From Azospirillum sp. 47_25 (lineage in GTDB: Bacteria; Pseudomonadota; Alphaproteobacteria; RF32; CAG-239): a stretch of DNA of 57,470 nucleotides. The stretch covers positions 1 to 57,470 of the forward strand of contig MNTU01000042.1 in assembly GCA_001917125.1 (NCBI GenBank). The letters run 5' to 3'. Of this stretch, positions 51,086 to 57,470 are shown piece after piece. Numbering within the stretch: position 1 is the first letter of the stretch; each line of letters opens with the position of its first letter. The notes under the pieces were generated by a model. That model ran no database searches. It had not been told where the DNA came from and worked only from the letters and a program-made list of their open reading frames with translations. Position numbers and translations under genes: made by a program.

Positions 51086-52022
51086 GTATTTTGCGGCAAT
51101 CGATCTGGGAACCAACTCCTGCCGTCTGGTGATTGCCGACGAAAAGCGAAATTATGTGTATAAGGATACGCGGCCGGTTCGTTTAGGAGAGGGCATGGCT
51201 GCCGATATGCGTTTTACGCCGGAGGCTATGCAGCGCGGTTTTGAGGCCCTGGCTGATTTTCAGAAGCATATTTGCGCCTATAACTGCTGTAAAGTGCGGG
51301 CTGTCGCGACGGCTGCCTGCCGGATGGCCGGCAACGGCATGGATTTTGTGCGCCGCGTGGCAGAGCAATGCGGTCTGCAGCTGGAAGTGATTGACGGGGC
51401 GGAAGAAGCCAGGTTAAATCTGAAAGGTGCGGTTATGAATTCCAAAGGGCTGGCCCCGTATGTGGTTGTTTATGACCTGGGAGGTGGTTCAACCGAGATT
51501 ACTCTGGCAACCAATGATGCGGAACAAAAAATTCTTTATACGGTTTCCATTCCTTGGGGGGCGCGGAATGCGGCGGAAACTTTTGGGCTGGAGGACATTT
51601 ATGACGAGGAGCGCGCGGAAAAGCTGCGCCAGGTCGTAAAAGCTTATACCGATGACTTTAAGGCCAAATCGGGTTACGAACAGCTTAAAGACAAATGCTG
51701 TGCCGTGGCAACTTCAAGCAATCCGCTGCGTTTGTCGGCGTGGATTCATCAGCGCGGCGAATATGTGCGTGAGAGGGAAGATGGGCAGGTTTTGCAGGTC
51801 TGCGATATGGATCGGGTGATTGCGGAAATTAACGCGATGAGTCGTGAAGAGCGTGAAAAATGCGTTTATATCGGTTCCAAACGGGCACCGATTTTTCTGG
51901 CGGCCGGCGTTATTTTCAAAACAATTTATGATGAACTGGGGCTGACTGAACTTATGGCCTCGTTGAAAAGCGCCAAAGACGGCATAATTGAAGAGTTGGC
52001 AGAGGAGGCTGCACATGGGTAA
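51075..52022 (+). CDS. Ppx/GppA-family phosphatase (second of tandem pair)
   Basis: A 315-aa paralogue of the preceding gene. FAAIDLGTNSCRLVIA, TAACRMAGNG, GAEEARLNLKGAV and VYDLGGGSTEITLA match the family. The later part differs: no GTSGT segment is seen; instead a CCAVATSSNPLRLSAW segment appears. The last domain also lacks the ADRGIREG motif, so specificity may differ or activity be lost. It overlaps both neighbours, ppx-like (11 bp) and rlmE (8 bp), indicating a single operon. Confidence 0.85.
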   Translation: MPNKYFAAIDLGTNSCRLVIADEKRNYVYKDTRPVRLGEGMAADMRFTPEAMQRGFEALADFQKHICAYNCCKVRAVATAACRMAGNGMDFVRRVAEQCGLQLEVIDGAEEARLNLKGAVMNSKGLAPYVVVYDLGGGSTEITLATNDAEQKILYTVSIPWGARNAAETFGLEDIYDEERAEKLRQVVKAYTDDFKAKSGYEQLKDKCCAVATSSNPLRLSAWIHQRGEYVREREDGQVLQVCDMDRVIAEINAMSREEREKCVYIGSKRAPIFLAAGVIFKTIYDELGLTELMASLKSAKDGIIEELAEEAAHG

Positions 52023-52725
52023 ACTGACGAAATCGGCCAAGGAAGTCAGGGGCCGCCATCAGCTGACGGTGCGGGTGAAAACTTCAAAATATCGGGACAA
52101 ATCGTCCAATAAATGGCTGGCCCGGCAGCTGAATGACCCATATGTGGCAGAGTCCAAAAGACTGGGTTATCGTTCGCGAGCTGCTTTTAAGCTGATTCAG
52201 CTGGATGAAAAATATAAATTTCTCGGCAAAGGCAAGCGAATAGTCGATTTGGGCTGTGCGCCCGGCGGTTGGACACAGGTGGCCGTGATGCGCAACAAAG
52301 GAGCCGGCAAAGTGGTGGGTATTGATATTTTGGAAACTCAACCGGTGGAGGGGGCAACTCTTATTCAGCAGGACTTTACCGAAGACGAAGCCGCCGAAAA
52401 GCTGAAAATACTGTTGGACGGCGAAGCGGATATTGTCATGAGCGATATGGCAGCGAATACGACCGGCCACCAGCAGACGGATCACCTGCGAACGATTGCT
52501 CTGGTTGAAATTGCCTATACGTTTGCCAAGGAGGTTTTGGCCGAGGGCGGTATTTTTATAGCTAAGGTGTTTAAAGGCGGAGCGGAAGCCGGTTTGCTGG
52601 CCGACATCAAGAAAAATTTCCGCAAGGTCAGTCACTGCAAGCCGGATGCGAGCCGGGCAGGGTCGCCGGAAGAGTATTTGGTGGCCGAAGGATTCAAATC
52701 TAAAGGGCGGATTTCGGACAGCTAA
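52015..52725 (+). CDS. rlmE: 23S rRNA 2'-O-ribose methyltransferase RlmE
   Basis: A 236-aa FtsJ/RlmE enzyme that methylates U2552 in 23S rRNA. The catalytic tetrad is visible as K59 (RSRAAFKL), D144 (MSDMAANTTGH), K184 (AKVFKGG) and a Glu in SPEEYLVA near 219. The SAM motif is IVDLGCAPGGWTQVA. It carries an N-terminal basic extension of about 25 residues. The start ATG overlaps the previous gene. The stop codon falls in the first bases of a dispersed repeat. Confidence 0.95.
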   Translation: MGKLTKSAKEVRGRHQLTVRVKTSKYRDKSSNKWLARQLNDPYVAESKRLGYRSRAAFKLIQLDEKYKFLGKGKRIVDLGCAPGGWTQVAVMRNKGAGKVVGIDILETQPVEGATLIQQDFTEDEAAEKLKILLDGEADIVMSDMAANTTGHQQTDHLRTIALVEIAYTFAKEVLAEGGIFIAKVFKGGAEAGLLADIKKNFRKVSHCKPDASRAGSPEEYLVAEGFKSKGRISDS

Positions 52726-52905
52726 TACAGATTTTGCGAACGACAGCCATCATCACATACTTCTATGTACGCTGCGGTGTCAGTTCTCTTAAATCTTATT
52801 GGTTGCCTCGAATTTCGCTTTTTAGGAAAAACTCGTCTAATGGTCATCTAATACGGAAAATGCAGGCCGAAAGAATTCTCGTATATGTCTGTGTATGTCA
52901 ATTTT
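52722..52905 (+). repeat. dispersed palindromic repeat, copies 2 and 3
   Basis: Copy 2 (52722-52820) starts CTAATACAGATTTTGCG and holds CATAC/GTACG arms followed by GCTGCGGTGTC and AAATCTTATTGGTTGCCTCG, matching copy 1 after rpoD. A partial copy 3 (52848-52905) starts CTAATACGGAAAATGC. The region separates rlmE from tldD. Confidence 0.6.
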
Positions 52906-52916
52906 AGGAAGGTCAG

Positions 52917-54302
52917 ATGTTAGATAAATCGATTGTTGAAAAAGTTTTGCTGCGGGCGGCGGAAACCGGTGCTGATTTTGCCGAACTGTTTGCCGAGCAG
53001 GGGCGAGATTTGCATTTGTCCATGGGGGCCGGGCGGATTAATGCTGCAACCTCAGGGTTGGAAAGCGGTGCGGGTATCCGCCTGTTTAAAGGTGATTTGA
53101 CATCTTATGCTTATACCAATGATTTGTCGGAAGCAGGCTTAATGAGGGCTGCGGCCAAAGCGGCGGCGGCAATAGCTGAAAACAGGCTAATCAAAAAGAT
53201 TAACTTAAATGAACAACGATTTGAAAATAATCACAAATTTTCGATTGATTTGTTCGGCAAAAGTCGCGGCGAACTGATTGATTTTATGCGGCGCGGTTCA
53301 GATAGGCTTTATGCCGAGAGTCCTCTGATCAGCCGGGCCGATGTCGGTTTGTCGGAAAAACAGCGCCGGGTTCTGGTGGCTAACAGTGACGGCTTGTGGG
53401 CGGAAGACGAACGCCGTTATGCACGGTATTCGCTGAGCGTGATTGCGGAAGACGGTTCGGAAAAATTTTCCTGTTTCCGGTCGCGGGGCGGTATGTGCGG
53501 CTGCGAATTGTTTGATGCAGGCAAAGCTGAGGCTCTGGCGGCGGAACTGGTGAAAGACAGTGTGGAAATGCTGCGGGCGGAAAATTGCCCGGCAGGGCGT
53601 TTGCCTGTCGTCATCTGTCCGGAAATCGGCGGCATTTTGTTTCATGAAGCCTGCGGGCATTCTCTGGAAGCGACGGCGGTTGCGAAAAACGCTTCGGTTT
53701 TTGCCGGACGGCTGGGAAGGCAGATTGCCGATGAAAAAGTTACCCTGATTGATGACGGAACTCTGCCAAATCATTGGGGCTCAATCAATATGGACGACGA
53801 AGGACACAAAACGCAGCGAAATGTTCTGATTGAAAACGGCATTTTGAAAGGCTATCTGGTTGACCGATTTAACGGCCGTAAAATGGGAATGGCGGCAACC
53901 GGCAGCGCCCGCCGGCAGGATTATACCTATGTGCCTACTTCGCGGATGACCAATACCTTTGTTGCAGCGGGAACAGACAATCCGGAAGAAATTGTTGCTT
54001 CAACCCCTTACGGAATTTATGTGGCGCAGATAAAAGGCGGTTCGGTTCAGCCGCAGAGCGGAGAGTTCAACTTTTCGGTCAATCGGGCTTATCTGATTGA
54101 AAACGGCAAAATTACCAAACCGGTAAAAGGGGCAAAGCTTATCGGAACCGGAGCGGAGGTTTTGATGAATATTGACATGGTGGGCAGCGATTTGGCCGTC
54201 GGCGGCTGCGGTATCTGCGGTTCGGCCTCGGGCGGCGTGCCGGTGGGCAACGGACAGCCGACGCTGCGGGTTAAAGAAATGACGGTCGGAGGGCAGAAGT
54301 GA
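52917..54302 (+). CDS. tldD: metalloprotease TldD subunit
   Basis: A 461-aa protease of the TldD/PmbA family. The metal motif FHEACGH gives H243, E244 and H248. LIDDGTLPNHWGSINMDDEG, GYLVDRFNGRKMGM and the C-terminal GGCGICGSASGGVPVGNG are all typical. With TldE it forms a heterodimeric peptidase that trims modified peptides and acts on unfolded chains. The ATG follows AGGAAGGTC. TldE starts within its stop. Confidence 0.95.
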   Translation: MLDKSIVEKVLLRAAETGADFAELFAEQGRDLHLSMGAGRINAATSGLESGAGIRLFKGDLTSYAYTNDLSEAGLMRAAAKAAAAIAENRLIKKINLNEQRFENNHKFSIDLFGKSRGELIDFMRRGSDRLYAESPLISRADVGLSEKQRRVLVANSDGLWAEDERRYARYSLSVIAEDGSEKFSCFRSRGGMCGCELFDAGKAEALAAELVKDSVEMLRAENCPAGRLPVVICPEIGGILFHEACGHSLEATAVAKNASVFAGRLGRQIADEKVTLIDDGTLPNHWGSINMDDEGHKTQRNVLIENGILKGYLVDRFNGRKMGMAATGSARRQDYTYVPTSRMTNTFVAAGTDNPEEIVASTPYGIYVAQIKGGSVQPQSGEFNFSVNRAYLIENGKITKPVKGAKLIGTGAEVLMNIDMVGSDLAVGGCGICGSASGGVPVGNGQPTLRVKEMTVGGQK

Positions 54303-55624
54303 TGATTGAAGCTTATCTGGATAAATTGGAGCAGGCCTGCCGTGCCAAAGGCATTGATAAATTTGAAATTCGCTATCAATGCGAGGCCAATGCCGCTTTG
54401 CAGGTCTATGAACAAAAAGTGAGTGATGCCCGAGATAATTCTTCCGAGAGCGTGTCGCTGGTTGTTTTGCAGGACGGCAAAAAAGGCCGTTTTGAAACGG
54501 CTGATTTTGACGAGGCAAAGATTCCGCTGGTTGTCGATGAGGCTTTGGCCAATGCGCGGGCGGTTGATACAGAAGAAACGTTTTTCTTTCACGACGGCAG
54601 CGGCGATTATCATCAGGTTGTCCCTTATCAACCCTTGACAGAACTGGCGGAGCTTGACAAAATCCGCTTTTTGAAAGATTTGGAACGTCTGGCTTATGAG
54701 GCGGACGAACGAATTAACAAAGTGATTAAAACCTGTTTGGCCGAAGGGCGTCGAACGCTGACAATCCGTAATTCACTGGGGCTTAATCTGAGTCAGGAGA
54801 CACACCGCGCTTATGCTTATATTTATCTCAGTGCCAAAGACGGCGAGATTGTCAAAACCGATTCCGAGGCCGTTTGTTTTAATCGTCCGCAGGACTTTGA
54901 CCCGCGGACAATGGTGAAAAAAGCGGTTCCGCGGTTGTTGTCGCGTCTGAATGCGGCAGATGTCAAATCCGGTTCGGTGCGGGCGGTTTTTGAACGGGAA
55001 ACTGCCGGAGATTTGCTGGCTGCCATGCGTTCGATTTTTTCCAGTTATCATTTGGATACCGGAGCAACAAAACTGAAGGGCAAAATCGGCACAGGAGTGG
55101 CTTCTCCGTTAGTCAGCATTGTTGACGACCCCTGGCTGGAAGGCGGTTTGGCAACGGTTTCTTTTGACGGCGAGGGGGTGCCGACAAAATATAAGGAGCT
55201 GGTTTCCGGCGGAGTGTTGCAGGGGTTTGTTTATGGTTTGGCTTTGGCTGACAAACATAAAACCGCAACGACGGGAAACGGCGGCGGCGGGCTCCATCCG
55301 ATGTTTTTTAACCTTTATCTGAAAAACGGCATGTCTTCGCCGGAGGAATTGCTGCAAAAGCTGGAGAACGGCGTTTATATTGATAAGCTGAACGGGCTTG
55401 GTGTCGGAATGAATGTGGTTTCGGGCGATTTTTCAATCGGTGCGGAAGGCTTTGAAGTGGTCGGGGGCAAAATCGGCAGAGCCCTAAATCAGTTTACGAT
55501 TGCCGGCAATATTTATGATTTTCTGCAAAACATTGAAGCTGTCGGCAATGATTTGGATTTGTCGCAGCGCTCGGTGGCTTCGCCGTCTCTGCTGGTAAAA
55601 AATCTGACGGCTGCCGGCGGTTAA
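54302..55624 (+). CDS. pmbA: metalloprotease TldE (PmbA) subunit
   Basis: A 440-aa partner of TldD without the HExxxH site, as expected. Family segments include VSLVVLQDGKKGRFETADFD, LTIRNSLGLNLSQETHRAYA, RAVFERETAGDLLAAMRSIF and TATTGNGGGGLHP-like LKNG regions. The ATG at 54302 shares one base with the TldD stop (TGATG), implying translational coupling; the preceding GTG would add one residue. Confidence 0.93.
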   Translation: MIEAYLDKLEQACRAKGIDKFEIRYQCEANAALQVYEQKVSDARDNSSESVSLVVLQDGKKGRFETADFDEAKIPLVVDEALANARAVDTEETFFFHDGSGDYHQVVPYQPLTELAELDKIRFLKDLERLAYEADERINKVIKTCLAEGRRTLTIRNSLGLNLSQETHRAYAYIYLSAKDGEIVKTDSEAVCFNRPQDFDPRTMVKKAVPRLLSRLNAADVKSGSVRAVFERETAGDLLAAMRSIFSSYHLDTGATKLKGKIGTGVASPLVSIVDDPWLEGGLATVSFDGEGVPTKYKELVSGGVLQGFVYGLALADKHKTATTGNGGGGLHPMFFNLYLKNGMSSPEELLQKLENGVYIDKLNGLGVGMNVVSGDFSIGAEGFEVVGGKIGRALNQFTIAGNIYDFLQNIEAVGNDLDLSQRSVASPSLLVKNLTAAGG

Positions 55625-55681
55625 GATATGTATTGACAGCAGAAAAAAGTCAAAACGCGCAAAAAAACAAAGGAGATGTAA

Positions 55682-56887
55682 ATGCAGAAAGGGGCGCAGT
55701 ATCAGGCTGTTTGGGAATTAATCAGCGAGATTTTTAAAAATAAAATGCCGGCGGACAATATTATCAACGCTTATGTCAGAGAGCGTAAATACATTGGTTC
55801 GAAAGACCGCCGTTTTATTACCGAGACGGTTTGGAAAATTATCCGCAATCGCCGCAAACTGACTTTTGATGCCGGTTCGGACGAGCCACGACGGGTTTTG
55901 CTGACCTATTTGCAGGATGAGGATTTTGATTTGCTCTGCGGGGGCGAATACGGATTGGCTCCACTGTCAAAAGAAGAACAAGAATGGCTGAAACGGCGCA
56001 ATGAAGAAGTTTATCCGGCCGCCGTGGAAGCCGAATGTCCGGATTGGCTGTTTGACAAAGTGAAAGACATTCATCTGCTGAAAGCCCTAAATGAGCCTGC
56101 CAGCGCGGATTTTCGCCTTAACAAAGAAAGTCGCGCGCGGGTTATCGAGCAGTTGCAGGGGGAGGGGCTTTATTTTGTGCCGACGCCTTATTCTCCCATC
56201 GGCATTCGTTCTGCCGAACGGGTAAATCTGAATAATTGCATTGCTTATAAAGAGGGGTTGATTGAAGTTCAGGATGAGGCCTCTCAGTTGGCGGCAATTT
56301 TGGCCGATGTGCAGCCGGAACATAAGATAATCGATTATTGCTGCGGTGCTGGCGGCAAAAGTCTGACAATGGCTTTTCTGATGAACCGGCAGGGGGAAAT
56401 ACAGATTCACGATATTAACCGCAGCCGCTTGGATGCGGTTAAAGAACGGGCGGCGCGACTGGATGTGAAAAATCTGGAAGTTATTGAAGAAGTCGGAGAC
56501 AGGGATTATGACCGTTTTGTGGTCGATGCCCCCTGTTCGGGAACCGGAACCTGGCGGCGCAGTCCGGATGCCAAATACCGCCTGATGCCGGAAACCTTAA
56601 AGGAATTAAACAAAACACAAGCGGAACTGCTTGAAAAAGCGTTTAACCATATCCGCCGAGGCGGGCGGGTCGTGTATATTACCTGTTCAATTTTACGAGA
56701 TGAAAATGAAGATATTATTGAGGCTTTTCTGGCACGTCATACTGATGCCATACCGGTTAATCTGCGGCATTTGTGGGAAGATAAGCTGGACGGACGCTAT
56801 CCCGGACAGGATGATTTTATGTTGCGAATGAATCCGCTGTTGACCCGGACAGACGGTTTCTTTGTCTGTATTTTAGAAAAACGCTAG
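55682..56887 (+). CDS. RsmB-like rRNA (cytosine-5) methyltransferase
   Basis: A 401-aa NOL1/NOP2/Sun-family enzyme. An N-terminal helical RNA-binding segment (AYVRERKYIGSKDRRFITET) precedes the SAM domain. The SAM motif is IIDYCCGAGGKSL, motif IV is DAPCSGTGTWRR (C285) and motif VI is VYITCSIL (C335), giving both catalytic Cys. It most likely methylates 16S rRNA position 967, but other targets are possible. AAGGAG precedes the ATG. Confidence 0.9.
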   Translation: MQKGAQYQAVWELISEIFKNKMPADNIINAYVRERKYIGSKDRRFITETVWKIIRNRRKLTFDAGSDEPRRVLLTYLQDEDFDLLCGGEYGLAPLSKEEQEWLKRRNEEVYPAAVEAECPDWLFDKVKDIHLLKALNEPASADFRLNKESRARVIEQLQGEGLYFVPTPYSPIGIRSAERVNLNNCIAYKEGLIEVQDEASQLAAILADVQPEHKIIDYCCGAGGKSLTMAFLMNRQGEIQIHDINRSRLDAVKERAARLDVKNLEVIEEVGDRDYDRFVVDAPCSGTGTWRRSPDAKYRLMPETLKELNKTQAELLEKAFNHIRRGGRVVYITCSILRDENEDIIEAFLARHTDAIPVNLRHLWEDKLDGRYPGQDDFMLRMNPLLTRTDGFFVCILEKR

Positions 56888-56892
56888 AATTA

Positions 56893-56911
56893 AGCCCCTC
56901 CGCGGAGGGGC
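56893..56911. terminator. terminator between convergent genes
   Basis: GCCCCTCC/GGAGGGGC with a two-base GC turn, flanked by modest T/A runs; it lies between the RsmB-like gene and the secreted protein gene. Confidence 0.65.
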
Positions 56912-56917
56912 CTAGTT

Positions 56918-57418
56918 TTAAAAACCTTTGCAAGGGTAAAAACGTAGATAATCTTGATATGCGCCTCCTTTCAGTTTAAAGCTATCGTTAGAGGTAACGA
57001 AAAACATAGCGCTGTTAAAAGAAGCAAAATTTCCGCCAACCCCCTGTTGCATGCCTACTTCTTTATTGTTTATATACCAATGGCTTTCTCCTGTATTTCT
57101 ACTGTCAAAAAATGCCCACCCGCAAGAATAGCCAGAGAGTGTTCCTGAGCCAACAGTATAAGTTGTTCCATTGGTACTTAGGGTTTTATAGGAATTATAA
57201 TTAGGGGCCGTTATTTTGGCGACATCAGCTTTTTTAGTGCAGTTAAAATATGATGTGTTAAAGGGGCACTTCATCGGGGTGTTGACACAGTCTGAAGTTG
57301 AGCCGGTATAAGTATATCCGAGGCTTGAGCATGAAGGCTGAACGGCACATTGGGCTTTGGCATAGAGGGGGGCGAGAGAGGTCCAAAGAGCGGCGGCAAA
57401 AAAGATGATAGGTTTCAT
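56918..57418 (-). CDS. secreted protein with conserved N-terminal cysteine module (paralogue)
   Basis: A 166-aa protein with a signal peptide (MKPIIFFAAALWTSLAPLYAKA). The mature N-terminus (VQPSCSSLGYTYTGSTSDC, MKCPFNTSYFNCTKKAD) is almost the same as in 366-896. The rest is different, mainly Gly/Ser/Asn-rich with strands (GYSCGWAFFDSRN, NFASFNSAMFFVTS) and two further Cys. The conserved module likely forms disulfides in the periplasm or on the surface. The start follows GGAGAA. Confidence 0.75.
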   Translation of the reverse strand: MKPIIFFAAALWTSLAPLYAKAQCAVQPSCSSLGYTYTGSTSDCVNTPMKCPFNTSYFNCTKKADVAKITAPNYNSYKTLSTNGTTYTVGSGTLSGYSCGWAFFDSRNTGESHWYINNKEVGMQQGVGGNFASFNSAMFFVTSNDSFKLKGGAYQDYLRFYPCKGF

Positions 57419-57470
57419 AGATATTCTCCATAATAACGGTTAGATAACAAAATCAGAGTTTGATCCAGCA

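Overview
The window looks like a chromosome segment of an alphaproteobacterium of moderate G+C, probably host- or gut-associated; this is inferred from gene content, not from a marker-gene search. The strongest indicators are a CcrM-type GANTC DNA methyltransferase near rnhB, the run sfsA-map-radC, the run yqeY-dnaG-rpoD, a ppx-rlmE pair, and short palindromic intergenic repeats of the kind common in Alphaproteobacteria. Most of the window is core housekeeping sequence, broken by a few accessory stretches.

Layout. 1-365: a 148-bp tandem repeat. 366-896: a secreted cysteine-module protein whose paralogue closes the window at 56918-57418. 943-8581: alaS, tspO, an RNase J-like nuclease, then sfsA-map-radC. 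8739-9938: tRNA-Pro and tRNA-Arg, each followed by duplicated tRNA-end/terminator units, then a promoter-to-terminator stretch that may be a small RNA. 9937-14913: a DUF1796-like protein with a structured leader, a cysteine-rich mini-protein, an outer-membrane barrel, trxB, a peroxiredoxin with a cysteine-rich N-terminal extension, and greA. 15167-23406: a DUF3015/DUF4105 envelope pair, yqeY-dnaG-rpoD and a DUF1847 protein. 23458-25079: two paralogous alpha/beta hydrolases with Cys in the nucleophile position. 25170-31500: tRNA-Ile(CAU) with a duplicated 5' half, an AT-rich KAP NTPase, acetyltransferases, an unidentified 415-aa protein and an AstE/AspA-like enzyme. 31776-37589: small regulators (XRE, two overlapping LysR-type genes), an acetyltransferase, a paired SMR transporter and hypothetical proteins. 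37637-45205: a pyrophosphatase-like/kinase fusion, then a surface-polysaccharide operon (ugd, epimerase, two GT8, DUF1796, GT2). 45300-57418: queH, a second DUF1796 gene, rnhB, two helical proteins, ccrM, two Ppx/GppA genes with rlmE, tldD-tldE, an RsmB-like methyltransferase and the closing secreted protein.

How parts connect. ugd supplies UDP-glucuronate, the next gene probably epimerises it, and three glycosyltransferases follow. The DUF1796-like gene 28 kb away (9937-10836) shares with ugd a promoter of the same spacing and a leader RNA that folds into the same three-way junction with compensating base changes, so the two loci are probably co-regulated. TrxB sits next to the peroxiredoxin, an apparent NADPH-driven peroxide detoxification pair, with cysteine-rich segments that could bind metal or store thiols.

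The best candidates for something undescribed are the shared polysaccharide leader RNA, the cysteine-rich peroxiredoxin, and the tRNA-end duplications, which resemble in design the repeats behind E. coli tyrT.
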